A stretch of 64,000 nucleotides of DNA. It comes from Merdimonas faecis. GTDB taxonomy: Bacteria; Bacillota; Clostridia; Lachnospirales; Lachnospiraceae. Both the position numbers and the translations under genes were made by a program. The notes under the pieces were generated by a model. That model saw only the letters and a program-made list of their open reading frames with translations. It was not told the origin of the DNA and ran no database searches. The stretch spans positions 1 to 64,000 of the forward strand of contig NZ_MIEH01000017.1 of NCBI RefSeq assembly GCF_001754075.1. The letters are read 5' to 3'. Below, piece by piece: positions 8,085 to 17,019 of the stretch. Each line of letters begins with the position of its first letter. Within the stretch, counting starts at the first letter, position 1.

Positions 8085-8797
8085 AAGCGATGTGTTATAT
8101 AGGTAGTAATTCATTAGAATCCAGATGTTTCCATATAGGTACAAAATTGAAAAGGAAATTAGAAAAGAAAGGGATAATAGTAGATTCATTCAGTTCAAAA
8201 GAGAGTACGGTATTAGAGTGTATAGAATGTCACCAGTGTTTTACAAGAGGAGAGTGTCCAATTGATCAAAAAGATGACATGCATATAATCAGAAGAAAAA
8301 TGTTAGAGTCTGATCTGATTATATGGATTTCACCGGTCTATTTAAATAATCTATCAGGAGCAATGAAGACATATATTGATAGAATTACTTCCTGGGTTCA
8401 CACTTTACATCTTTTGGGGAAAATAGGAGTGGTAATAACTGTAACGGATAGAAGTGGACAAGAATTTGTGTCATTCTATTTAAAAAATATCCTTAGGCTT
8501 ATGGGATGTAATGTGATTGGAGAATATAAATTTGTAAAAGTAGAGAATGTGGACATTGAGTATAAGTTAGAGGAAATAATAGATGATATTACATCATCTA
8601 TTATAAATGAAAGTCAATATAAATCAACAGATGAATTGGAAAAAAGATTTCAAATAAATAAACGTGAATATATCAACCCTGACAATGAAAAATTTATTGG
8701 AAAAAATTATGAAGTAACTTATTGGTATAATTCTGAAATGTCAAAATGTAATACATATCAAGAAGTGTTGGATAAAAGAAAAGCTGAGAAAGAGTGA
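8081..8797 (+). CDS. Flavodoxin-fold NAD(P)H:FMN reductase-like protein with a compact cysteine motif
   Basis: This 238-residue protein has a flavodoxin-like N-terminal domain with the WrbA/FMN-reductase signature ISPVYLNNLSGAMKTYIDR. Before it sits CIECHQCFTRGEC, a CX2CX2CX5C spacing like that which binds a 4Fe-4S cluster in iron-sulfur flavoproteins. It therefore probably binds FMN and perhaps Fe-S. It is translationally coupled to the CPBP gene. In a lanthipeptide operon it might reduce dehydro residues, keep cysteines reduced or oxidise the product; which of these cannot be read from sequence. The C-terminal 60 residues are hydrophilic and unlike the core family. Confidence 0.85.
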   Translation: MKAMCYIGSNSLESRCFHIGTKLKRKLEKKGIIVDSFSSKESTVLECIECHQCFTRGECPIDQKDDMHIIRRKMLESDLIIWISPVYLNNLSGAMKTYIDRITSWVHTLHLLGKIGVVITVTDRSGQEFVSFYLKNILRLMGCNVIGEYKFVKVENVDIEYKLEEIIDDITSSIINESQYKSTDELEKRFQINKREYINPDNEKFIGKNYEVTYWYNSEMSKCNTYQEVLDKRKAEKE

Positions 8798-8802
8798 AAT
8801 AA

Positions 8803-10041
8803 ATGGGGAAAATACAGGAAGAAATAAACAATTATGTGGATTATATATTAAGCTATAGTTTAAATACTCACTCTGCTAAATGGTATGACAATTGTATTGA
8901 TATTTTATTTTTCCTTACTCAAATAATGCATGATGACGAAAAAAAGATGGATCAAAATGTTTTAAATGCAATTAGTAATTTGATTTTTGCTATAAATCAA
9001 TATCCAAAAAAATGTTTGAGCTATTTTGATACAGGAATGTATAGCAAGTTAGGGTTACTTGCTTTTTCAATTCGGGAATTGAATAAAATAGTAGACGGAT
9101 TACAAGAAACGTCGAAATTGTTGAACAAAGTAATATTAAATAACAATTATAGAAAAATACAAAGGTTTCAGCAATCGAAACTTACATTTTCTGATTATGA
9201 CATATTAGGAGGAGTTTCTGGTGTAGTTTACTATTTGTTAGATTGCCAAGATATATTGGAGGATTCAAAAGACATGTTAACAATGAGAGAACTTATTCGA
9301 TACTTGATATATTTGGCGAAGGATTATACATATAAGGGGAATAGAGTTATCAGATATCATATTAGAAAGAAACAGCAGTTTTTACAGAAAGAACGAGCGC
9401 AGATGAAATTAGGGCATATTAATTTTGGGACAGCTCATGGCATAGCAGGGCCAATGGTTACACTTGCCAAAGCAAAATGGAGAGGGATTTTAGAACAGGA
9501 GTTAGACGAATCGATAGAGCGATTAAGGGAACTATATAGACGTTTTTGTGTGGAACTAGAAAGCGATGTCCTATTTCCGAGAAGATTGGCAGTGGAAAGT
9601 TTTGTGACCGGAAAAAGTACCGATCTCACAGAAAACAGTGGATGGTGTTATGGAAATCTAGGGATTATTAGAAATTTAATGAAGACATCGAGATATATGG
9701 AAGATGAATCTATGTATCAATTTTATTTAAATAAATTTATTGATCTTATAGATCGAGAGGAAGTTGAATATAACCTAGATAGTCCGATTATATGTCATGG
9801 ATTTGCAGGTATAATTTCAACACAAGTATATGCATTTAAAGAGAGTAAAGACGAAAAATGTCTTGTAAATATAAAGCGTAATTTGGAAAGAACGCTGATT
9901 GAACATCAAAAGAAGGAACGAGATAGTGAAAACTATATCAATAACTTTTCGTTTTTAGATGGAAGTACCGGCGCGATACTAGCAATGCAGAATAGCTTAA
10001 CATTAAATCTTTCTTTTGGGAAAATATTGTTAGTGGATTGA
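8803..10041 (+). CDS. lanC: LanC-type lanthionine cyclase, first copy
   Basis: This 412-residue protein has the LanC zinc site: Cys282 in GWCYG, and Cys331 with His332 in ICHGFAG. It also has the active-site motif GTAHGIAGP. LanC joins Cys thiols to dehydrated residues made by LanB. It starts six bases after the flavoprotein stop. Its stop shares one base with the exporter's ATG (TGATG), so these genes form one tight operon. All expected catalytic residues are present. It is clearly paralogous to the cyclase at 15083-16315 but diverged from it. Confidence 0.94.
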   Translation: MGKIQEEINNYVDYILSYSLNTHSAKWYDNCIDILFFLTQIMHDDEKKMDQNVLNAISNLIFAINQYPKKCLSYFDTGMYSKLGLLAFSIRELNKIVDGLQETSKLLNKVILNNNYRKIQRFQQSKLTFSDYDILGGVSGVVYYLLDCQDILEDSKDMLTMRELIRYLIYLAKDYTYKGNRVIRYHIRKKQQFLQKERAQMKLGHINFGTAHGIAGPMVTLAKAKWRGILEQELDESIERLRELYRRFCVELESDVLFPRRLAVESFVTGKSTDLTENSGWCYGNLGIIRNLMKTSRYMEDESMYQFYLNKFIDLIDREEVEYNLDSPIICHGFAGIISTQVYAFKESKDEKCLVNIKRNLERTLIEHQKKERDSENYINNFSFLDGSTGAILAMQNSLTLNLSFGKILLVD

Positions 10042-11885
10042 TGTATATGAAGAACAAAACGAATATGATAAAAAATATATGGTGGGTAACAAAGACTATT
10101 GTACAATATAATCCTTTATATTTGTTTGTTATTATAACTATAACTATTATATTGGGAGTATTACCACCCATATCAACTATAATGTCGCAAAATATTATGA
10201 ATGGTATACAAAAAAGGGCAAATTTGGAAACATTACTAGTTTTTGTATTTATTTATATAGGTATTGATTTGATCCAAGGGCTGATAAATTATTTTACAAG
10301 TTATTACAAATTCAAATTTGCACAAGGCTACAACTTGAATATTAGCCAAAAAGTTCTAAAAAAAGCAGCAGCGTTGGAATTGAAATCATATGAGAATAGT
10401 GAAATTTATAATATGATTTCAAGAGCTCAATATGAAGTGGAAGGAAAGCTTTTGGTTTTTTTTGAATTATTTATAGGCATTATTTCTAGTACTGTGATGA
10501 CAATATCTTATCTGTTGATTATTCTAGAATTTCGTCTATGGATTTTATTATGCGTTCTAGTTGTGCCATGTGTCAAGTTTTTAATCAATAATAAAATTAA
10601 TAGAAAAACATTTCTTTTACTAAGAGAAAGAACAAATGATTCAAGGAAATGTTGGTATTTTCAACACTTAGTGACCGCAGGAGAAGCTTATAAGGAATTA
10701 AAAATATATAATTTGTTCAATTATTTTATTGAAAAATATAGGCGCTATAAGGAAAAATTTAATTATGAAGATTTAAAACTCAGAAAGACTAGTTATTTTC
10801 AATTGGGAGGAGCGACTTTCTTTGAAACTATGATAGATGGAATAATATTTTTCTATATCATACTTTGTGGGTATTCGGGAGAAATATTGATTGGAAATGT
10901 TGTAACATATATGAAAACTATTACACAGATTAAAACGCAAATTACAGCAATATTGCAGTCCTTGTCTCAAATGAATCAAGAAAGTATGTTTGTTGATCAA
11001 TTAATTGAGTATTTAAATTTATCCGAAGAAGAAAAAGGGGCAAAACATCATTCTGATAGCGAACTGATTAATATAAAAAATTTGGAAAGTATAGAAGTGA
11101 AAAATCTCTATTACAGATATAAAGAAGATCAAAATTATGTATTAAAGAATATAAGCTTTAAAATTGAAGGAACACAATCGATAGCGATTGTGGGGCCAAA
11201 TGGAAGTGGAAAAACAACACTGCTTAAAATATTAATGGGATTTTATCATGACTATGAAGGTGAAATATTAATTAATGGGATAGAGTTTGGAAAAATTAAT
11301 AAAGAATCAGTAACAAAGAGAATTGCAACGATGTTTCAAGATTTTTATAAATATGAAGCCACCTTTAGAGAGAACATAGCTTATGGAAATTTAAATCTTA
11401 TGCAGGAGGATGATATATTAGAAGAATTTTGCAAGAAATTTAAATTAGATGGATTGATAAATGAAACACCAGAAAAATTAGATTGTCAAATAGGATATTG
11501 GTTTGATGGTGGTAAACAAATTTCTCTTGGACAATGGCAAAAAATTGGGATTACACGAGCGTTTTCAAAAGATGCGGATTTATATATCATGGATGAACCC
11601 AATGCTGCATTAGATGCCATTTCAGAATATAATTTGTCAAAATTGTATTCAAAACTAATCAATCAGAAGAAAGGGATTATTGTCGCACATAAATTTAATA
11701 ACCTCGTGATGGATGTTGATAATATTCTTGTATTAGATTGTGGGGAAATCATAGGGAATGGAACACATGAGGAACTATTAAAAACAAATCAGTTGTATAA
11801 ATCCCTATTTGAAATTCAAACTGGAATAATGGATGAAGGAGATGTTGAAGATGAAAGCAGAATGTCAAGATATTTATATGATTAG
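10041..11885 (+). CDS. lanT: ABC exporter of the LanT/NisT type
   Basis: This 614-residue fused permease-ATPase has about six membrane segments in residues 15-300. The nucleotide-binding domain has Walker A GPNGSGKTT, a degenerate signature ISLGQWQKIGITRAF instead of LSGGQ, and Walker B YIMDEPNAALDA. There is no N-terminal C39 peptidase domain, so it should export precursor without cutting the leader, as NisT does. I place the start at ATG 10041, which overlaps the lanC stop, not at the TTG three bases upstream. Its 3' end overlaps lanB by 35 bases. Confidence 0.93.
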   Translation: MYMKNKTNMIKNIWWVTKTIVQYNPLYLFVIITITIILGVLPPISTIMSQNIMNGIQKRANLETLLVFVFIYIGIDLIQGLINYFTSYYKFKFAQGYNLNISQKVLKKAAALELKSYENSEIYNMISRAQYEVEGKLLVFFELFIGIISSTVMTISYLLIILEFRLWILLCVLVVPCVKFLINNKINRKTFLLLRERTNDSRKCWYFQHLVTAGEAYKELKIYNLFNYFIEKYRRYKEKFNYEDLKLRKTSYFQLGGATFFETMIDGIIFFYIILCGYSGEILIGNVVTYMKTITQIKTQITAILQSLSQMNQESMFVDQLIEYLNLSEEEKGAKHHSDSELINIKNLESIEVKNLYYRYKEDQNYVLKNISFKIEGTQSIAIVGPNGSGKTTLLKILMGFYHDYEGEILINGIEFGKINKESVTKRIATMFQDFYKYEATFRENIAYGNLNLMQEDDILEEFCKKFKLDGLINETPEKLDCQIGYWFDGGKQISLGQWQKIGITRAFSKDADLYIMDEPNAALDAISEYNLSKLYSKLINQKKGIIVAHKFNNLVMDVDNILVLDCGEIIGNGTHEELLKTNQLYKSLFEIQTGIMDEGDVEDESRMSRYLYD

Positions 11886-14800
11886 AACCCCTGGTTTGTC
11901 AGTAGATTATTTAGAGAAATATGAGCAGCAAGAATTAGATATATATGAATTCATACAACAAGATAAAGAATTAGATCAATTTTTTCGAAAGGCCTTATTA
12001 GCTTCCAGCCCATCACTATATCATAGTTATATTTCTAAACCTGCTGATAAAAAGAAGTACGAAAATTTAAAAGAATCATTATTAAAATACTTTTTGCGAA
12101 GTGTAGGTAGGCCAACTCCATTTGGGTATTTTGCGACAGTATCGCTTGGAAATTTCGGGGCAAATACAAAAATAAAGCGTGGAGAATACATTTTAGATTT
12201 ACGCGTTGACAATAACTGGATTAATCATGTTATCAAAATATTAGAGAGTCAAAAGGATATACAAGATGGATTAAAAGTTAAATTTAATTCATTGTGTTAT
12301 ATGAGTGGAGATAGGGTGAAAAATCCATATTTTACAAGTCATGGGGAAATAGAAAAAGAAAGACAGATTATAAAAGAAAATAGTATACGTCACACTGGTT
12401 TGATTGATCTGGTTAGGAACGCAGCAAAGAGTTTTATATTATTATCGGATTTGTTAGAAAAAGTAAAAGAAGTATATGCGGATGTTTCTGAAAGAATAAT
12501 AATGAAGACATTAATTGATATGCTAGAGAATGAATATTTGATTTCTAATCTTCGTATACCAGCATATTGTTCCAATTCGTTAGAGTATGTAATACAACAA
12601 CTTAAAGAAATGAAGTATTCAGGAGAGTATCTTGATAAATTAAAGTCAATTGATGAGGGGTTATTGGAGTTTCAAAAAACAGAGACAGAAGAGGTTCTTT
12701 TAGATGTTTATAAAAAAATGGCTGAGATTAAAAAAGCGCAAAACTATATTATTATTAATGTTGGAAATCAATATTTAGAGAATGTTTTGGATTGTAACAT
12801 AAAAAAACAAGTAGAGAACCTAGCTGAAGTATTGTATAAAATTCCTCTTAGATTTAATTCCACATCTCAGCTACAAAAAAAATTTCAAGAGGTATATGGG
12901 ACAAATGTGGAGGTCCCAATTAGAAATATAATTGATAAAAATGACTTTAATGGATGTGGTTTGGTTAATATTAGTAGTATCCATTCTGCAGGGGAAAAAG
13001 AAATTATAAGTATCTTTAATACTAAAGTTCAACAAGCGCTTATAAATCAAAAAGAAGAGATAAGGTTGGTGGCAGAAGATTTTGCGAAAATACAAAGTAG
13101 TCCAACATTTATAAGTTCTTTTGATGTGAACGTTTTGATTACAGATACAAATGGTGAGTATCGTCTATGGGTAGGACCAAACTTTGGCTCTAATCGAGCG
13201 GGTTCAATGATACAACGATTTTCACAGTGTTTAGATGAGAATAAATTAATGGATTACAATAAATTGTATCAGAAAGAAGAAGTATTATGCAGTGAATATG
13301 TAACTGTTGAAATTAGAGAATTCAGAAATCACGGACGTCATAGTAATGTTTTAAATATGAATAGGAATTGGAATTATTATATAGTTATGGGCTGCTGTTC
13401 TGAGGAGGATGATCGAGAAATTACATTGGACGACATTTATGTTGGTATGGATAATAACAAAATGTATTTATATTCAAAAAAACTGAAAAAGCGCTTGCGT
13501 TTTGTTATGGATAATATGTTAAATCCAACATTAATTAGTGAAATATCTAGACTTTTACTGGGGATTTCACAAGATTATGAAAATTATCCATTAAGCAGGC
13601 TGTCTATTCTTCCTTCGGAGTTACATTACAAATACTTACCAAGAATTATACTTGAAGGCATTGTTATATTACCTAAAATGTGGCTTGTGGAAGGCGCTGA
13701 TATTGTACAAGGTTCTTACGAAGAGTTTAAGGCTCAATTATTTGAGTTCCGAAAAACCTATAAAATGGATACAATTGTTTATTATGCGACAGCAGATAAT
13801 AGAATCATAGTTAAATTGGATAAAGAAGAATATATTCATTTATTATATAACGAATTTAAGAGAAACAAAAGATTGCAATTTTCTGAAATAGAGAAGGGCT
13901 TATTGGATCGAACGATAGTGAAAGATAAGGAGGGTAGAGGTTATGTGAACGAATGTGTGTTTAGTGTGCTAAATTTAGAACAAAATGAAGATATATATGA
14001 AAGACTTAATGATTGTAGTTTGCTATGCGAAGAGGAGCGTAAAAAAATATTATGTGAAGACGGATGGATATATTTTAAATTATACGGAATAAATAATCGT
14101 GAAAACGAAATTTTAAGTGTCAAGCTTCCAGAGTTGTTTAGTGATATTAATTGTGCAGAACATTTTTTCTTACGATACATAGATGAAAATGGGAAACACC
14201 TAAGAATACGAATTAAATTTGAAAATGAAGAGGATGCATATTATTATCTACCTAAAATAAACATGTGGATTCAAAAGTTGATTGATAATCAGTTAATCAG
14301 TGTAGTGGTATTTGATACATATTTACGAGAAACTAATAGATATGGTGGAAAAGAACTTATTGAAGCTTGCGAAAAAATATTTTTTAAAGATTCCATAACA
14401 GTAGAAAAAACTCTAAAACACTATGATTTGAATAGTAAGGAGGATTTAGAAAAAGCATATATTATTGGTATCACTTTTGTATTAAAAAATTTGACACATG
14501 ATTTAGAAGAAATGTTTGATATTTTAAATGTCATACGAAGACAAGATCAATATAGAAAAGAATATAGAGAAGGGCAAAAACAATATTATTCATATGTACA
14601 AGCCGTATTAGAAGAGAAAGAGGAAGTTTATATGGATATAAAAGAAGAATATATTAAAGAAAAAATGGTTTTAAAAACGTTTGCCGAGCAATTATATATT
14701 CAAATATATAAGAAGAAAAATACAAATAGCAAAGAGAATATAATATTATCCCTTGTTCATATGCATTGTAACAGACTGACCGGAGATAAAATGTATGAAG

Positions 14801-14898
14801 AAAAATACACAGAAATTGTCCGAAATACATTATATCACATAATTCAACAACAAAAGTATCGTGATAAAAGACAGAAATTAAATACCAATAAAGTTTAG
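11851..14898 (+). CDS. lanB: Full-length class I lanthipeptide dehydratase LanB
   Basis: This protein of about 1015 residues combines an N-terminal glutamylation domain, which uses glutamyl-tRNA to activate Ser/Thr, and a C-terminal SpaB_C elimination domain (about residues 740-1000). The latter is marked by WIYFKLYG, FFLRYIDENGKHLRIRI and VFDTYLRETNRYGG. The N-terminal domain shows SVGRPTPFGYFA, typical of LanB. Of two in-frame ATGs, 11851 is preferred because AAGGAG lies nine bases upstream; for 11833 that same sequence would be inside the gene. It overlaps the exporter gene. The normal NisB-like length indicates an intact enzyme acting on LanA2. Confidence 0.94.
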   Translation: MKAECQDIYMIRTPGLSVDYLEKYEQQELDIYEFIQQDKELDQFFRKALLASSPSLYHSYISKPADKKKYENLKESLLKYFLRSVGRPTPFGYFATVSLGNFGANTKIKRGEYILDLRVDNNWINHVIKILESQKDIQDGLKVKFNSLCYMSGDRVKNPYFTSHGEIEKERQIIKENSIRHTGLIDLVRNAAKSFILLSDLLEKVKEVYADVSERIIMKTLIDMLENEYLISNLRIPAYCSNSLEYVIQQLKEMKYSGEYLDKLKSIDEGLLEFQKTETEEVLLDVYKKMAEIKKAQNYIIINVGNQYLENVLDCNIKKQVENLAEVLYKIPLRFNSTSQLQKKFQEVYGTNVEVPIRNIIDKNDFNGCGLVNISSIHSAGEKEIISIFNTKVQQALINQKEEIRLVAEDFAKIQSSPTFISSFDVNVLITDTNGEYRLWVGPNFGSNRAGSMIQRFSQCLDENKLMDYNKLYQKEEVLCSEYVTVEIREFRNHGRHSNVLNMNRNWNYYIVMGCCSEEDDREITLDDIYVGMDNNKMYLYSKKLKKRLRFVMDNMLNPTLISEISRLLLGISQDYENYPLSRLSILPSELHYKYLPRIILEGIVILPKMWLVEGADIVQGSYEEFKAQLFEFRKTYKMDTIVYYATADNRIIVKLDKEEYIHLLYNEFKRNKRLQFSEIEKGLLDRTIVKDKEGRGYVNECVFSVLNLEQNEDIYERLNDCSLLCEEERKKILCEDGWIYFKLYGINNRENEILSVKLPELFSDINCAEHFFLRYIDENGKHLRIRIKFENEEDAYYYLPKINMWIQKLIDNQLISVVVFDTYLRETNRYGGKELIEACEKIFFKDSITVEKTLKHYDLNSKEDLEKAYIIGITFVLKNLTHDLEEMFDILNVIRRQDQYRKEYREGQKQYYSYVQAVLEEKEEVYMDIKEEYIKEKMVLKTFAEQLYIQIYKKKNTNSKENIILSLVHMHCNRLTGDKMYEEKYTEIVRNTLYHIIQQQKYRDKRQKLNTNKV

Positions 14899-15082
14899 TT
14901 TGGTATTTATTGAAGTGTGTTCTTATTTCATAGATACTATGTCTCTTAAGTAATTGTGATTTGACGCTAAAAGGAATATTCTGGAGGTTACAAATGTAAA
15001 AGAAGAGATGTACTAATTGGTTTTGAGATATGGAGAAAGGAAATACGATATTTACTTTTTACAAATTTCGTACAAGAGTTAT
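14899..15082 (+). promoter_or_regulatory. Leader of the second lanC with a start-stop minigene
   Basis: This 184-base gap contains CTGGAGG followed by ATG TAA (14994-14999), a start codon directly followed by a stop, and a further ATG TAC TAA at 15008. There is no clear terminator and no other gene. The arrangement is like the ATG GTT TGA minigene upstream of lanA2. Confidence 0.35.
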
Positions 15083-16315
15083 ATGATGGATAATAAAGAA
15101 ATAATTCAAGCGATTAAGGAAACGGTTTGTAAATATACGGATGATTTCATATATGCGTTCGAAAATAAAAAAATAAAACGAGAAGAGTATGATGATGTAT
15201 TGCTTTTTTGTTCAGAAATTTATGATGTGTCCTTTTTAAAAAAGTATAAGAATAAAATTAGAGATATAATTGAGACAATTCTATCTACAATAAAAAATGA
15301 ATTGTATAGCGGTGACACTACATATTTAAACTATATGGGGCAGAGCAAAGGAATAGGCAATATAGCCTTTAGTTTGAGAATTTTAAACCAAAAGGGAATA
15401 CATTTAAACCAGTTTCAAAAATATTGTGACTGCTGGATGGATGAATTCTATAAGACACAAATTGTGCTGTATTATAAAACACAAACAGTTCCTGTTCTTT
15501 ACGATGTTATATATGGTGTGTCCGGAATGCTGAATTACTATCTGGAATATCGTAAAGAACAGAAAGATATTATTTTAGGGATGTTAAAATATCTTATTTA
15601 CTTGACAGATAAAAATGAAGAAAAAGTCACAAAATATTTTGTAATAAAACTATCAGAGTATAAAAATACACATTCAAAATATGATTTATATCTTGATTTT
15701 GGAATGGCGCATGGCATTATAGGACCGCTATATATAATGGCAAAAGCAATGCACGAAGGTTTTCAAACAAAAGGACTTCAAGAATCAATACAATTCTTAA
15801 AAGATTTGTATGTGGAGTTTATGCGGATCGATGATAAGGGCAGACTTCAGTTTCCAACGCAATTAAAATTGTCTGGTTTTAAGCAAAAAGAGGTAACAGA
15901 CTATACATTTAATAATGGCTGGTGCTATGGAAATGGGAGTATTGTTTTCGGCTTAATGAAAGTGGCAAAATATTGTGAGGAAGAACTAGATTATAGGTTC
16001 TATAAAAATGAACTTCTGAAAATTATGTCAGGATCATTAATTGATAACAATTTATTTGAACCAATTGTATGCCATGGATATGCTGGGTTGTTAATGATAC
16101 AAATTTGTGCATATTTGGAAACGCAAGATAGGGATTTTTTAATTACAATAGAAGAGAAAATATGTGAAACATTAAAATATCATGAAAAAAATATAGGAGA
16201 AGAAAGATATATTAATAATTATTCATTACTAGAGGGGGCTAGTGGTGTAATGTTAGCTTTGTTAAAGGTATTGGGGAAAACAATTGAAAGTAGCAAATTG
16301 TTATTTTTGGATTAA
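15083..16315 (+). CDS. lanC: LanC-type lanthionine cyclase, second copy
   Basis: This 410-residue protein has the full LanC zinc site: Cys281 in GWCYG, and Cys330 with His331 in VCHGYAG. It also has the active-site motif GMAHGIIGP. I choose ATG 15083 because the protein then aligns from its first residues with the other LanC; a TTG at 15017 would add 22 residues, and neither start has a strong ribosome-binding site. Separated from lanB by 184 bases, it could be read from its own promoter. Two LanC paralogues beside one LanB and one LanM is unusual; the second could serve a different precursor or ring pattern. Confidence 0.92.
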   Translation: MMDNKEIIQAIKETVCKYTDDFIYAFENKKIKREEYDDVLLFCSEIYDVSFLKKYKNKIRDIIETILSTIKNELYSGDTTYLNYMGQSKGIGNIAFSLRILNQKGIHLNQFQKYCDCWMDEFYKTQIVLYYKTQTVPVLYDVIYGVSGMLNYYLEYRKEQKDIILGMLKYLIYLTDKNEEKVTKYFVIKLSEYKNTHSKYDLYLDFGMAHGIIGPLYIMAKAMHEGFQTKGLQESIQFLKDLYVEFMRIDDKGRLQFPTQLKLSGFKQKEVTDYTFNNGWCYGNGSIVFGLMKVAKYCEEELDYRFYKNELLKIMSGSLIDNNLFEPIVCHGYAGLLMIQICAYLETQDRDFLITIEEKICETLKYHEKNIGEERYINNYSLLEGASGVMLALLKVLGKTIESSKLLFLD

Positions 16316-16633
16316 CAAGGGTATATTGGATAAATCTTTGAAAGGGTAAAGTGGCATGAGGTGAATGTCCATACTATTATGTTATATCCTAACTATTCAT
16401 CCTTTGGTGGTTTAAATATAGGAAGCGTAGAGGAGATTTGCAGGTTGCTGGCGAAAACGAGAAAGACGGAAAACAATCTTTTTAGTAACCATAACATAGA
16501 AGGGATTAAACTTTGCCAAAGAGAAATATGCTACACTGCTCCAAAAAGATATGGAGGAGAAGTATGCGAATCAGACTAATCAGATAAGAAATATATAAAT
16601 AAGTATATGGAATAGACAAAGAGGATAATAGAT
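16316..16633 (+). other. Gap with fragmentary coding sequence, possibly decayed
   Basis: A GTG-initiated frame at 16361-16579 has no ribosome-binding site. A different frame near 16510-16597 reads FAKEKYATLLQKDMEEKYAN up to a stop, with a stop just upstream. The mixture suggests remains of a frameshifted gene rather than an active one. I cannot name its family. Confidence 0.3.
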
Positions 16634-16966
16634 ATGTATGATAGAACACAACTGAATAGAGGAATATTAGAAGGGTGTATACTAAAACTTTTGTCAGAAG
16701 AAAGCATTTATGGTTACAAATTAATAGAAAGATTAAAAGAACAAGGATTTGAAGATATAAAGGCGGGGACTGTTTACCCAATACTAAAACGACTAGTAAA
16801 ACAGGGATTCATTATTACAGAAGAGTATCCATCTACTATAGGGCCTACGAAAAAGTATTATTCTTTAACTAACGAGGGGGTTATATATTTAAATGAATTT
16901 CTAAAGAATTGGGAGTCAGTTTTTGTAATTGTTAATAATATTCTTTTTCATAGCAGGATAGTATAA
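16634..16966 (+). CDS. PadR-family transcriptional regulator
   Basis: This 110-residue winged-helix protein has the PadR core: LNRGILEGCILKLLSEESIYGYKL, AGTVYPILKRLVKQGFI and KKYYSLTNEG. PadR proteins are usually local repressors, often of transporter or resistance genes, relieved by small molecules. A decayed ABC transporter gene lies across the inserted element at 41.85 kb, so padR and that transporter were probably adjacent before insertion. GAGGA lies about ten bases before the ATG. The TAA stop at 16964-16966 touches the left end of the integrated element, leaving the protein intact. Confidence 0.9.
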   Translation: MYDRTQLNRGILEGCILKLLSEESIYGYKLIERLKEQGFEDIKAGTVYPILKRLVKQGFIITEEYPSTIGPTKKYYSLTNEGVIYLNEFLKNWESVFVIVNNILFHSRIV

Positions 16967-16989
16967 ATATGAATGTTTCATATTAGGAA
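16966..16989. other. Left attachment site (attL) of ICE-1
   Basis: AATATGAA at 16966-16973 recurs directly at 41808-41815. TTTCATATTAGGAA at 16976-16989 occurs inverted at the right end (TTCCTAATATGAAA, 41803-41816). Joining the ends at the shared GA (16971-16972 and 41813-41814) gives a nearly perfect palindrome with CCTAATATGA arms as attP, and an attB with ATATGA/TCATAT arms. A GA crossover dinucleotide is known for TnpX/TndX-type large serine recombinases. The exact crossover is inferred. Confidence 0.75.
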
Positions 16990-17019
16990 AACACACTGCC
17001 AGAAAGGATGTGGCGAGCA

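Noticed and set aside
16361-16579. 72-codon frame starting with GTG after the second lanC
   Set aside because: No ribosome-binding site, and a different frame in the same stretch looks more protein-like, so I list the region as decayed sequence.
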